Source: Paulinella micropora
Lineage: Eukaryota > Cercozoa > Imbricatea > Euglyphida
Assembly (NCBI GenBank): GCA_009731375.1
Contig: BJOX01000101.1
Coordinates: forward strand, 1 to 64,000
Direction: 5' to 3'
DNA: 64,000 bases
Positions 1-19,678 of this stretch are shown here, one piece after another (positions within the stretch are counted from its first letter, which is position 1; each line of letters begins with the position of its first letter). The notes beneath the pieces are model-generated. The model was given only the letters and a program-made list of their open reading frames with translations. It was not told where the DNA came from and made no database searches. A program made the translations under genes and the position numbers.

Positions 1-2282
1 CAAATGCAGTCAGCCATCTGGACTTTTCATCCAGTGGAATTTGCCAGAAGCCATTCTTCAGATCAATGACTGAGTATAGCTTGGCGTTCCGCAATACTCG
101 CCTTCCTTCTTCGAGAGTAGGGTAATGGATTTCGTTCCTCCTCTAAAATTTTATTGACGCGGGCATAGTTAACCGTTAAGCACCATTCTCCTCCCGGTTT
201 AGGCACCAGTCTCGGTTGGGAAACTATTGGAGATGTCGATCTCTCAATGAAATCCTCATCGAGTAACTGCCGCGCTTGTTCTTCTGCGATCTTTGCTTCA
301 TGTATACTCAGATTTGCCCGTCGTGGCGCCGGTGAAGGCTCAGCACCTGGTATTTTACAAATAACCGCGGTGAAGTCTTCCGGCTTGACACCTCCCGCTT
401 GAGGGGGGTCAAAAATCATTTTGTTCGCCTTCAATCTCTCTTTCAAAACCTCTTTCTCCTTCTCCGTACCTGCTCCTCCTGCCAATTTCTCGTCTATCGC
501 CGCCTTAAACTCCTCCTCTGACATTCTCTTGTGATGCTTGAGGGGTGCTCTGTCCTCCTCCGAGCCCAACTCTTCTTCTGATATATCGTCCATTCCCGTT
601 TTTTCATATGTGGCAGTGTCTGGTTCGTCGTCCTCCGCCAGACCTACCAACATATCTATTAATCTCGCATATTGCAACGGAGCTTTTCGGGTGTAGAAAC
701 CATCGAAGCATGTGAATGCTTGAGGAATCAATTTCAACTTGTCCTGGTCTCTGAGCTTCCGCTTGTATGCACTGCTCTGCTCACGAGTCCCGAGACGACA
801 AGCCACCACTAAGTGTTGCTTCCGTGAGGGCACCGGTATCGGATGATCAATAAGCCGGTCCCGTATCTCCTGCGCCCATATCGCCTTCTCATTGTACGGG
901 AGTATGACCGTATATGGTTTATTATTTTCAAAAAGAGTGCGCAGGCACTTTTTCACTTCTGTCAGTGAGCGCGGCCACGTAGGCTCGTCACCCCAGAATT
1001 CGGTAATAAAGCTTTTAATATCTTCTGCCGGGATATCAGGGAGTCGTCCCCTTCTCCTCGGTATAAACTCCTGTCTGTCCTTCTCTTCCACCTTTACGTG
1101 AAAGCAATACCCGTTGGTAATATATACATCGGCCCCTGCTCCTTCTTCAAATCTCGCCAACGATGGGCACCTTTTTCCCATGCATATAATCTCCTCTTTC
1201 CTCTTTTCAATGAGATCGTCTATCGACTTTTTATCCCATTGTGTAGAGACTGTAGCCGTATAGACCTCCGCCTCTCTCTTGTCTGACAGGTTTGAACCAT
1301 ATTTAGACACCGCGTCCGTTGGCATATATGCCTCATATGCGTGTGTAATGGCCACCTGTTTCCCTTCCGATGCTACCCCTAGGTGTAGGGCCTCGTATGA
1401 GTCAATAGCATGGAGAGAGTCGACAGTATATTCTTCTCCTGGCTCTACGCCGTATATGACTCTTTTGGCGGCGCAATCAATCACTACGTTCATTGTCGCC
1501 AGTTGGTCGTACGACAAAAGAACAGATCCGTGGTATTCGGGGACAACGTATAAGTCCACTCGATATACTCGTCCGGATTTCAATTTAAAATTTAAAGTGA
1601 TGATGCCCGTTATATCCGTCCGACTACTAACTCCTTTCAAGGTGCCAGATGATTTTTTCATATTAGTTTCTAACCACGCATGGTGTTTCGTAGTAAATTT
1701 CCGGCCGACAATATTAATATTCGCCATAGTATCATTACCAACGTTTATAAAGGTATTTAATGTTTCACAAAAAAGGTTCGTATAGCATAAAGCGTCTGGC
1801 CGGTGACTTTTTAAGGCCAATACAAGGAGCTTGTGTTCTAAAATCTGTATCCTTTTCTCGAGGTTCGCCTCCTCCTCCCTTTCCGCCGTTTTTGTAATGT
1901 CTTTTTGGGTATTGTTCACAGGCGAAGGATGATTGTCCTTGCTTTCTCTGTTTGAGACCGTGAGGAGAGGTTGATGTCCTCCATCCTCCTTGTCTATTGT
2001 CTGTCTCGGCAAGTTGATAAGATTAACTGCCGGTTCTATTCTTACTTTCTTCGGCTGTGGCTGCGACAGGCCCGCCTGCTTTCTCTTTGCCAGCGCTTTA
2101 CTCGCCTGCCTATTAGCAGCATGCACTGTTTGTTGTCGTGATGGGTGTACTGGTATTGTACTACCTTTGAGTTGGTCTGTGGCCTGCTGTGGGCTCTTAG
2201 ACTCACTGGTACCCTTGGTTGGGACCTGCACAACGGTGTATCGTGCAATGCATGTTGTTCTGTTTTCTCCCTCCTTCTCTAG
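1..2282 (-). pseudogene. pol: Pol (protease-like + reverse transcriptase), frameshifted
   Basis: The reading frame follows the Gag UGA without a shift (from 2282) and stays open for about 740 codons to 63. A protease-like segment lies about 160-260 residues after the GTG at 2229-2231. It has DTMA where retropepsins have DTGA, then a flap-like stretch and a VVIDCAAKRVIYG segment. The palm/finger start of an RT follows near residues 620-695. Near position 120 one extra base relative to copy B breaks the RT frame, so the frame ends 'in noise' at 63 while RT-like sequence continues to position 1. The DTMA active site is either a real variant or decay. Codon use is AT-richer than in the host exons. 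Confidence 0.82.
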
Positions 2283-2288
2283 TCATTG
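2277..2288 (-). promoter_or_regulatory. UGA CUA G stop-codon readthrough context between Gag and Pol
   Basis: On the minus strand Gag ends CAA TGA, followed at once by CTA GAG. Downstream codons continue in the same frame through Pol with no start needed. UGA followed by CUAG is the best-known leaky termination context in eukaryotes, used by some viruses and by readthrough-extended cellular proteins. Host genes in this window end in TGA (8361, 28426) or TAA, so UGA is not simply reassigned. Copy B has a gap over this junction, so conservation cannot be tested here. Confidence 0.7.
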
Positions 2289-3797
2289 GACTACCTCAAA
2301 TCTGTTACCTGAGTCGGCATCAGTGTCGGTAGTGGTTGCGCCTGATGTCGCATAGGCCTGTGGTGCTGAGGAACTCGAGCTTGAGCTCGAGCCGTCTGCC
2401 CAGCCCCCATCTCTGTGGTACGGGCGCTCTGCGCTGCCGTATCCACCTCGGCCAACCCATCTTCCTCCTCCTCTACCTTGAAATACACCTCTTCCTCCTC
2501 CTCTTCTCACAAATCCTCTCTCCCCCCCGCGAGTGTATGTGCCTCGTGCGAAAGGGGCTCCTCCTCCTCGATTGATTCCTCTCCCTCCTCCTCTTCCTCG
2601 TGTTCCACCTCTTCCTCTACTTGCGGCTTCTATGGCTGCCGTCTTCTGATCATCTCTAGCGAAAAGAGAATTGATCGCGTCAGCTAGTTCGTGGTCATGG
2701 TCCGCGACATCCTGTAATTTCCACCCCTGATCCTTGCGCAGTCGGCGCAGAACGGCGACGGTGTTGGTTTCGTCCGACCGTACGTTCTTGAGGAGTGTGT
2801 TTCGGATGCGGGTGTCCTCGACATCGTGGTTGTACGGGCATTTCTTATTTGTGTGTTTGAAGCATTGTGCCCGTGCCCACCAACGAATACAAGGTGTGTT
2901 AGCTTCACGACTGTTCTCTCTTGGTCGCTTTCCTAGAGATCGTTGCGTATGTGCGGCTTGCGGTTGAGCAGAAGCCGATGCAGAACCGATCAAGGATGCT
3001 GTCTGGCTGTCGAGCCTCTGACAAGCGGTCATTACTTCGGTCCACAACATTTTTGGGCTCACGGCCTTAGTCGTGGCCTCAAAGACGCTCATCTCCAAAA
3101 AGTTCAAGTGCTTTACCTTGTCGAAGGTTTTGCAGTCTTGCATGAGCAGTGTGAGCTTATTTTTGTTGTAGACGTGCAAAGCACTGAGGAAATATAGGAG
3201 TATGGCTTTGTGGTTATAAAAGAGAGTGTACTGGGTGCCCACATTTGTTAAGACAGATGCAAGCTGAGTGACAGACTGCAACTGCTCCGATACTAAGTCG
3301 AAAATTTCAAACCCAATCAATGTGCCAGTGCACAAGTGTTGGTATCCACTTGCCTTAAAGTATCGAATGAGGGCAGCAATGGCCAGAGTACAACTCATCT
3401 CTGCATGTCCACCTTTCCTTGCTAGCTCCTCCTCTCCTCTGTACTTCTCGTAAGTTATACGATCAAAACCAGCTCCAAGGAGGGATCGATCACAGAGATG
3501 TTCTAGGACTTCATACTCCTGCTCCACCTCACACTGGTTTTGCTGGAAGCATCTGTCCATCTCATTGAGCTTAGTCATGAGGGTCTTCTCTGTGTCAGCC
3601 TCATTGGCAGTGATAGCATAGAGCTTAAGGCCCCCTCCCCCAATTTTGATTTTAGCTAGGGCTGCCTGCAGCGCCTGCTTTTTCTTCTGGGAGTCAGTCA
3701 AGTTAATTACTGTCCCTCCCCCTTGGGGTCCTCCTCCTGTGGGTCCTCCTCCTGCTTTCTTGGGAGCTGGGTTAGATGTGGTAGGTGGAGCCGTTGG
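2283..3797 (-). CDS. gag: Gag, C-terminal part with CCCH finger and RGG box
   Basis: An open frame runs from the codon after an in-frame TAG at 3798-3800 to the TGA at 2283-2285. A Pro/Gly-rich linker precedes a mostly helical capsid-like region. Counting from the TTG codon at 3701, cysteines 271, 280 and 288 with His 292 form CX8CX7CX3H, a CCCH-type RNA-binding finger instead of the CCHC knuckle usual in Gag. Residues about 365-430 are RGG/RGGG repeats and a Ser run follows. Both traits suit binding of element RNA in a cytoplasmic particle (inference). The stop is the UGA that leads into Pol. I do not recognise the capsid family. Confidence 0.72.
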   Translation of the reverse strand, partial: PTAPPTTSNPAPKKAGGGPTGGGPQGGGTVINLTDSQKKKQALQAALAKIKIGGGGLKLYAITANEADTEKTLMTKLNEMDRCFQQNQCEVEQEYEVLEHLCDRSLLGAGFDRITYEKYRGEEELARKGGHAEMSCTLAIAALIRYFKASGYQHLCTGTLIGFEIFDLVSEQLQSVTQLASVLTNVGTQYTLFYNHKAILLYFLSALHVYNKNKLTLLMQDCKTFDKVKHLNFLEMSVFEATTKAVSPKMLWTEVMTACQRLDSQTASLIGSASASAQPQAAHTQRSLGKRPRENSREANTPCIRWWARAQCFKHTNKKCPYNHDVEDTRIRNTLLKNVRSDETNTVAVLRRLRKDQGWKLQDVADHDHELADAINSLFARDDQKTAAIEAASRGRGGTRGRGGGRGINRGGGAPFARGTYTRGGERGFVRRGGGRGVFQGRGGGRWVGRGGYGSAERPYHRDGGWADGSSSSSSSSAPQAYATSGATTTDTDADSGNRFEVVQ

Positions 3798-3928
3798 CTA
3801 TGGAGCCACCCGTGCTACTGCCATTGCCACAGCTATCTTCTCCTTCTGCTCCTTCTCCTCTTTCTGTCTCGTCTCTTCTTCTTTCACCTGTCGTGCTAGA
3901 TGAGTCACGAACTGTGCAAGCCCTGTGG
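3798..3928 (-). pseudogene. Gag, coiled-coil segment upstream of an in-frame TAG
   Basis: The segment reads LAQFVTHLARQVKEEE and a Lys/Glu-rich helix, then ends in TAG at 3798-3800, in the same frame as the Gag part below. Copy B has the matching stretch (LVAFITHAQKLVISEKK) with no stop at this place before its gap. The TAG therefore looks like a point mutation that splits Gag in copy A. Its context (CCA TAG CCA) is not a known leaky one. The upstream end is cut by a gap. Confidence 0.6.
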
Positions 3929-4095
3929 NNNNNNNNNNNNNNNNNNNNNNNNNNNNNNNNNNNNNNNNNNNNNNNNNNNNNNNNNNNNNNNNNNNNNNNN
4001 NNNNNNNNNNNNNNNNNNNNNNNNNNNNNNNNNNNNNNNNNNNNNNNNNNNNNNNNNNNNNNNNNNNNNNNNNNNNNNNNNNNNNNNNNNNNNNN
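3929..4095. other. Assembly gap (N run)
   Basis: 167 N. The right edge continues into nine A, as if the contig ended in a homopolymer. No sequence can be read; apparent reading frames across it are meaningless. Confidence 0.99.
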
Positions 4096-4129
4096 AAAAA
4101 AAAAGCAGACGTGACTCTCATAACATAAG

Positions 4130-4515
4130 ATGGAAGACGAGAATGAGCAGGCTGGTGTGACACCAACTGATTATGGTCCTAGTGAGGGAGGAGAGGAGCA
4201 GGAGACTCAGTACTCAGAAGAGAGGGGGGATAGAGATGGAGAGAAGAGAGAGGAGTATACGTATACAGCCGATGTAGAGTCGACAGGGGGGGGGTAATGC
4301 ACAAGAAGCGAGTGCAGGTCAGACTGGAGGATCTCCACTGACAGAGGCAGAGAGAGAGATGGAGGATGTTGGCCAGAATATCCCAAATACATGGGAACAG
4401 TTGGCTACATATGATGATGAAGAGTCCTTCTTCCTTAACTACCCAACCTATTATAAAACACACATCTACATTCCTTACGAGAAAAGGAATAGACCAGGAC
4501 AAGGTCAAAGCAACC
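4130..4515 (+). pseudogene. Gag N-terminal domain fragment on the opposite strand, frameshifted
   Basis: An ATG at 4130 opens an acidic frame (MEDENEQAGVTPTD...) that reaches TAA at 4295 right after a run of nine G. One base less would join it to an open +1 frame continuing to the gap at 4516. That part reads NIPNTWEQLATYDDEESF and HIYIPYEKRNRPG, matching copy B's first ORF (EEQQWVQDHYDLTKEEF, TYVWIPQDQRREKSR). It is thus the Gag N-terminus but points opposite to the rest of copy A. Misplaced contig orientation is the simplest reading; a true inversion is possible. Confidence 0.62.
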
Positions 4516-5477
4516 NNNNNNNNNNNNNNNNNNNNNNNNNNNNNNNNNNNNNNNNNNNNNNNNNNNNNNNNNNNNNNNNNNNNNNNNNNNNNNNNNNNNN
4601 NNNNNNNNNNNNNNNNNNNNNNNNNNNNNNNNNNNNNNNNNNNNNNNNNNNNNNNNNNNNNNNNNNNNNNNNNNNNNNNNNNNNNNNNNNNNNNNNNNNN
4701 NNNNNNNNNNNNNNNNNNNNNNNNNNNNNNNNNNNNNNNNNNNNNNNNNNNNNNNNNNNNNNNNNNNNNNNNNNNNNNNNNNNNNNNNNNNNNNNNNNNN
4801 NNNNNNNNNNNNNNNNNNNNNNNNNNNNNNNNNNNNNNNNNNNNNNNNNNNNNNNNNNNNNNNNNNNNNNNNNNNNNNNNNNNNNNNNNNNNNNNNNNNN
4901 NNNNNNNNNNNNNNNNNNNNNNNNNNNNNNNNNNNNNNNNNNNNNNNNNNNNNNNNNNNNNNNNNNNNNNNNNNNNNNNNNNNNNNNNNNNNNNNNNNNN
5001 NNNNNNNNNNNNNNNNNNNNNNNNNNNNNNNNNNNNNNNNNNNNNNNNNNNNNNNNNNNNNNNNNNNNNNNNNNNNNNNNNNNNNNNNNNNNNNNNNNNN
5101 NNNNNNNNNNNNNNNNNNNNNNNNNNNNNNNNNNNNNNNNNNNNNNNNNNNNNNNNNNNNNNNNNNNNNNNNNNNNNNNNNNNNNNNNNNNNNNNNNNNN
5201 NNNNNNNNNNNNNNNNNNNNNNNNNNNNNNNNNNNNNNNNNNNNNNNNNNNNNNNNNNNNNNNNNNNNNNNNNNNNNNNNNNNNNNNNNNNNNNNNNNNN
5301 NNNNNNNNNNNNNNNNNNNNNNNNNNNNNNNNNNNNNNNNNNNNNNNNNNNNNNNNNNNNNNNNNNNNNNNNNNNNNNNNNNNNNNNNNNNNNNNNNNNN
5401 NNNNNNNNNNNNNNNNNNNNNNNNNNNNNNNNNNNNNNNNNNNNNNNNNNNNNNNNNNNNNNNNNNNNNNNNNNNNN
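4516..5477. other. Assembly gap (N run)
   Basis: 962 N inside retroelement copy A. By comparison with copy B it should hold the rest of the Gag N-terminus and part of the leader, but nothing can be read. Confidence 0.99.
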
Positions 5478-5915
5478 TTGTAGAAGAGCACACAGAAGCC
5501 AAATGTGCACAAGGGCTAAAGGTTATGCCAGCTTGTGACAAATTGATTGCTTGTTTGTAAGTTTTTTGTTTGAGGATGAGTAGGAGTGTTTGTTTTCGTC
5601 TGATGTCTGTGCGACAGATCAGCGAAAAATAAATTTGTGCTTATCTGATGTCTGTACGACAGATCAGAAAAGAAATCAGCCTTTAGCTATGGACTCCAAA
5701 TGTACTATCCCCAACGATAGCTCAATGGAAGAGTAAGTCGGTAATATAACCAAACACAGTCCTCAAAAAAGAGAATGATGTCTCGTTATATTAGCTCAGT
5801 GACGCGAAGACAAAAAGCCGCCAAAAGACCAGGATCAAATTGGCATTTCAGACGTGTCCGGCCAGACGAAATCTATAAATAAGTTTTTTACCGGATAATT
5901 CGGGTGATGTCCACA
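5478..5915 (-). repeat. Leader / 5' LTR region of retroelement copy A
   Basis: Non-coding sequence alignable with 60541-60926 of copy B: shared blocks include GGAGT(G/A)TTTGTTTTCGTC, a TGGACTCCAAATGTA block, an ACCAAACACAGTC block and GAGAATGATGTCTCGTTATA. Homology fades beyond 5915/60926, where both read ...TGATG(T/C)C(C/T)ACA on the plus strand, i.e. TGT... in element direction. Two near copies of TCTGATGTCTGT(G/A)CGACAGATCAG stand at about 5599 and 5645 and look like small inverted repeats. No primer-binding site is recognised with confidence. Confidence 0.6.
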
Positions 5916-7250
5916 ATCATGAGTCAACTGACTATTAATCATTATAGTATGATCACTTTTGCTACATATACGGAGGCTTTGTAAAGTTACTCTGAGGAGG
6001 GTCGGAGCCTGAGAAGCCCGGGCCACTGCATCCTTTTGTCGGCCCGTTAAGATCAACCTTGAAAGTTGAACTTCCGATACTATCACTGGCTACTCATGAT
6101 TAATAATTTATTATATTGTATGCCGTGGCCGGGGTCTATATCGGGGCCGGTGGCACTCAATCTAACTTTCAGCACTCTGAGCCTTCAATAGTCAACCGGG
6201 CTGATCTCAGTTCCTCCTCTGCATATTGAAAGAGAGAAAACCATGACTTGCCACGCAGTTTGATGCCGGGCCCGGGGCCGGCACGGAACTTTCAAATATA
6301 TATAGGAGACTATCAGAGCCAAGCCTCCGCCGAGTCAACAAAAACTTGAAGAAATAGAGAGCCATTTCCTATTGTCCGCCCTAACGATAATATTATCATG
6401 CGTAAAAAGTAGTACATGTTATTATAATAATTGTTGCCAGTCCTAATATTATCTCATCGTTTTCAGGTCCTGCTCAAAGTATCATCATCGGATCGTTCTT
6501 TTCCATTACAGTCTAATAACACGACGGCTCGGAGCCTCAGGTGACAGCATCGGAGATGTTGTGGAACTCTTTTCTCGTCCCTGCTCAACGGCAATGTGCT
6601 CAAAATCCTTCAAGTTCAAGTTGTGGCCAGCGTCAAATCTTCTGAATCCAATTCTCAGGGTTGCTGCGTCTTTTTTTTCGCTTTTATTAATAAGAATTCC
6701 GTGTCCTCACTGTTGCACTCTGGTGAACTTTCATCCTCGGATGTTATCATGGACGGTGACGCAAAACATGATTTTAGCTTGTTCAAGTTACCGTCCCACT
6801 GAAACTTTATCTTGAGACGAGTCCTGATCATATTTGGTGAATGTGTAATATGGCCGGGATAAGAAATGGTGAAATAACTCGCCGGTCCAAGTAATGGCTC
6901 TACCGACACCGTGACCGGGCCGTTAGATCTACTCCATCATACGGCCGGTCCGCTAACTATTGATACCGGTATCAAGATTATTAGTTCCAACATAAGCCTG
7001 TTTACTAATTTGTCTTCTCAAAAGGCTCAGTGGCACTCATCACTGTAGACAGTATGATAGTAGATTAGTCACGCTATTAGTAGATTGATATTAATAGGTT
7101 GATCGGTTGATGAGTTGATGTGGTGATAGGTTGGTAGGTTGATAGATTGGGCTGATAGGTTGGTAGGTTGATAGATTGATAGGTTCTCTTCGCAGTCGTG
7201 ACAGTGGGCTAGGCAGGTACAAGGTACAGTGGTACTAGCTAGTTAAGTAG
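5916..7250. other. No recognisable gene; decayed intergenic DNA
   Basis: Mixed-composition sequence with many GGCCGG/CCGGTC words and ATGATTAATAAT stretches, similar in texture to 26256-28425. Short reading frames here lack any recognisable motif. From about 7080 to 7190 a degenerate GATTGATAGGTTG(A/G)T repeat leads into the TATC array. Confidence 0.5.
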
Positions 7251-7264
7251 GAGTGCGCCGTGTT

Positions 7265-7309
7265 AGCAAAGGGCTATCTATCTATCTATCTACCTATCAA
7301 TTCTATCTT

Positions 7310-7355
<46 letters not shown>

Positions 7356-7391
7356 CATCCATCCATCCATCCATCCATCCATCCATCCATC

Positions 7392-7427
<36 letters not shown>

Positions 7428-7479
7428 ATCTATCTATCCATCCATCCATCCATCCATCCATCCATCCATCCATCCATCC

Positions 7480-7551
<72 letters not shown>

Positions 7552-7600
7552 GTCTATCTGTTTGTCTGTCTGGCTGTGGCTGGTGTGTGTGTGTGTGTGT
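7265..7600. repeat. (TATC)n/(CATC)n array ending in (GT)n
   Basis: TATC units change to two blocks of CATC and back, then to TGTC and GTGT. The long YLSI/HPSI reading frames over it are translations of the repeat only. Confidence 0.95.
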
Positions 7601-7872
7601 GTGCCTACGCGGAGAGCAACACGAAGGCCAGCTCGCTCAAAAGTGCAGATAGATAGGCAGCGGGGTAGAGAGGTAGTTTGATAGGTGGTAGGAAGGTAGG
7701 TAGGTAGATAGATAGTGTCTGTTCTGTCGCGCCTGGAAGGGCAGCTCGCCGCGCAAACTGTGCAAACAAGTTTGACAACAACAGAAGCGAAGAAAAACTA
7801 AAAGGAAGGAAAGGAAGTATGAAGGAAAGAAAAGTGGAGAAGAAGAAGAAGAAGAACAACAACAACAACAAC

Positions 7873-7902
<30 letters not shown>

Positions 7903-7903
<1 letters not shown>

Positions 7904-8170
7904 GTGCTTCTCTGTCAATGGCTGATGCATTTCTGCACATGCGCCTCCATCGTCTCACCCGTGAGGGGAGTACGAAGAATTGACGATAAGCTCTAATGAC
8001 ACCCCCGCAAGGGCAGTTCCAACACTTCCAGACGGGCCGGTATGTTCAATGAAAATACTGGTCCAGACGGATCGGTATGTTCAATGAAAATACTGGTGGC
8101 ACCGACGGGAATCGAACTGGCGACAGGGCCCAGATGGTAGAACTTGACCACTGGGCTATCACGGTGTCCA
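7903..8170 (-). mobile_element. tRNA-derived SINE, full-length copy
   Basis: On the minus strand the head (8170 down to about 8095) resembles a tRNA: TAGCCCAGTGGTCAAG fits the internal box A, AGTTCGATTCC fits box B, and GGTGCCACCA resembles a mature 3' end. Pol III would transcribe it. The body holds a direct duplication of about 34 bp (TATTTTCATTGAACATACCG units near 8040 and 8075) and a GC-rich core, and ends at (TAT)n/(TAA)n near 7902. A second copy at 19346-20870 has the same head, body and tail. T-stem pairing is poor, so this is not a working tRNA gene. Confidence 0.75.
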
Positions 8171-8171
8171 A

Positions 8172-8213
<42 letters not shown>

Positions 8214-8360
8214 GAGAAAAATGAGGAAGAGGAGGAGGAGGAGGAGGAGGAGGAGAGGCCGCACTGAGCGCAGCAGGGCTCAGCAGCCGTCCTTTCCGGA
8301 CAACTTTCCGGAAAGTCCCAGCAAAGTCCGAGAAAAGTCCGAGAAAAGTCCGATGTTTTT

Positions 8361-17794
<9,434 letters not shown>

Positions 17795-19034
17795 CTGCTC
17801 AACAGCACACACAGACACACCATCACACTACTTGCAGAGCGATCATCTCCCCATACAGAAACATGCATGCACACGCTACCGTGCAGATTGACTGCCGAAA
17901 TGCCTCACAATCATAAAAACAAGGTCTGCACATGTATCCCTTTTAACCATGGTTAAAATCACCGTTATTATTAGGCTTTAGATTTATTGTTATGGATACA
18001 TATGGACGGCAGTTTCAATGTCTTCGGTTACATGAGACTTACATGATAACAAGCAACAACATAACAACTAAGATTACGTCCGTGTCTATCTAAGAAGCAC
18101 TCAAGATCATAATGTGTTCAACAACACTTGCTAACCTTACGAAGTGTCTACTCTGATTGAGTAAATATTTACACATACAAGATGTCGAGAGTAAGAAAAG
18201 TGAGCGAAGAGAAGAAAAGCGCAGCATAAGCCACAATGTTGTCCGTACACATATACATGAGAACAGACAGAGAACTGTGCGTACGAACGCCAAATAATCG
18301 TCTTCGCGTTGTAGAACTGATAAACACAACTGATAACACATGCAAGTAAATCAGTAAATCTCCTGTTTATACATACCAAAAGACACAAGGAAATACTCTT
18401 GCATACATCCATGCTACTTCTGAACGCCTGTAACTCGCAGTAAGATCACCAAAGCAACAAAAAACTCTGCAACAATTTTTTGTTTCTTGTCATTCGGAGA
18501 AACACGTTTTTGCGGGGATTGCCCATACGATACCTTTCTCCTAGTCCCTGGGCCGCTCGGTACAGAAGAAAGACTTTTCTTTTTTTTTCTTTCTTTTCTT
18601 CGCGGGAGACGACGGCGCGGCGCGACAAATGTAAATTTGCTTCCCCTGATAGGTGTCATGTTCTTTGTCGAAATTTTGCAGGTCGGGTTGTTGTGGCTCC
18701 GTCAAGGGTGACGAAGGCTGTTGTGGACCAGGACCTTGGTTCCAATCTGACCACTTTGAACTTGATGAGGAGCGATCCGTTTGTGGGATCTGTCAGCGCA
18801 TCTGGGAGGCAGGGGAAGGGTTCTACTTTCCAGAGCAACCGCCGACATTCCACAAGCCCTAAACGCATTTATGCAACTCAGGACCATATTTATTGAAGCT
18901 GTGGTAAGCCAACGCATCGATTGGAACCATATTTATTGAAGCTTTGATAAACCATCGATTGGAACTGGAATCTTTCTCTTCCTCTTTAGTACTCTCTTCT
19001 TCTTTTTCTTCTTCTTTTGCTCCTTCTCCACCTC
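17795..19034. other. No confident gene; upstream region of the START-PH gene
   Basis: Contains the presumed upstream region of the minus-strand START-PH gene. A plus-strand frame near 18646-18862 is Cys-rich (CRSGCCGSVKGDEGCCG, SVCGICQRIW) but has no family I recognise and no splice context I trust. A direct repeat of about 45-50 bp (CCATATTTATTGAAGCT...CATCGATTGGAAC) occurs twice at 18883-18965, then Ser/Lys-type TTC runs begin. Confidence 0.45.
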
Positions 19035-19038
19035 CTCC

Positions 19039-19069
<31 letters not shown>

Positions 19070-19280
19070 CTTCTTCTTCTTCTTCTTCTTCTTCTTCTTC
19101 TTCTTCTTCTTCTTCTTCTTCTTCTTCTTCTTCTTCTTCTTCTTCTTCTTCTTCTTCTTCTTCTTCTTCTTCTTCTTCTTCGCCTTTGCCTTTGATTTAA
19201 TGAAGTTACTTTTGCAAGTGACCTCTGGTCATCCATACAAATCGTTAGCCCGAAGGCCATTGATTTAAGACGGTGACCCT
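19035..19280. repeat. (TTC)n array plus retroposon-like unit, copy 1 of 3
   Basis: A (TTC)n tract to about 19183 is followed by GCCTTTGCCTTTGATTTAAT and a conserved block containing GTCATCCATACAAATCGTTA. The same join of TTC tract and block occurs near 22640-22870 and 24958-25366. Read on the minus strand this is a unit with a (GAA)n tail, typical of a retroposon 3' end. No coding content is evident. Confidence 0.65.
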
Positions 19281-19345
19281 TATAATATTAATATTATTAA
19301 AGTAGCGTTGTAATATATTAAAGTAATAATAATAATAATAGTAAT

Positions 19346-19599
19346 AGTGCTTCTCTGTCAATGGCTGATGCATTTCTGCACATGCGCCTCCATCGTCTCA
19401 CCCGTGAGGGGAGTACGAAGAATTGACGATAAGCTCTAATGACNNNNNNNNNNNNNNNNNNNNNNNNNNNNNNNNNNNNNNNNNNNNNNNNNNNNNNNNN
19501 NNNNNNNNNNNNNNNNNNNNNNNNNNNNNNNNNNNNNNNNNNNNNNNNNNGATGATGATGATGATGATAATGATGATGATGATGATAATAATAATAATA

Positions 19600-19678
<79 letters not shown>

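Larger units (their letters stand above)
1..5915 (-). mobile_element. LTR-type (Ty3/Gypsy-like) retroelement, copy A
   Basis: The minus strand reads, from high to low coordinates: a leader or 5' LTR (5478-5915), Gag (3928-2283), then protease-like and reverse transcriptase Pol running off the left window edge. The order Gag-PR-RT and the RT start (PKPGGEWCLTVNYARVNK) place it with Ty3/Gypsy-type elements. Copy B at 56175-60926 is a diverged relative in the same orientation. Two gaps interrupt it, and the island between them (4096-4515) reads on the opposite strand. A probable left end is a TGT(G/A)G(G/A)CATCACCC terminus at about 5915, shared with copy B near 60926. The 3' LTR lies outside the window, so LTR identity cannot be tested. 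RNase H and integrase are not visible. Confidence 0.8.

Noticed and set aside
2283-2285. UGA reassigned to an amino acid in this genome
   Set aside because: Two host genes here use TGA as terminal stop and none has an internal TGA.
4179-5541. Long frames on both strands across N runs (also near 19800-20870, 45615-46765, 56322-59042, 57400-58809)
   Set aside because: Most of their length is N. Only flanking sequence was used.
8096-8170. A functional tRNA gene on the minus strand
   Set aside because: The T-stem and part of the acceptor do not pair well, and the sequence is joined to a repeated body and tail found twice; it is a SINE head.
18480-18896. 138-codon plus-strand frame and overlapping Cys-rich frame
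   Set aside because: Competing frames on both strands, no recognisable motif and no splice context; left as unassigned.
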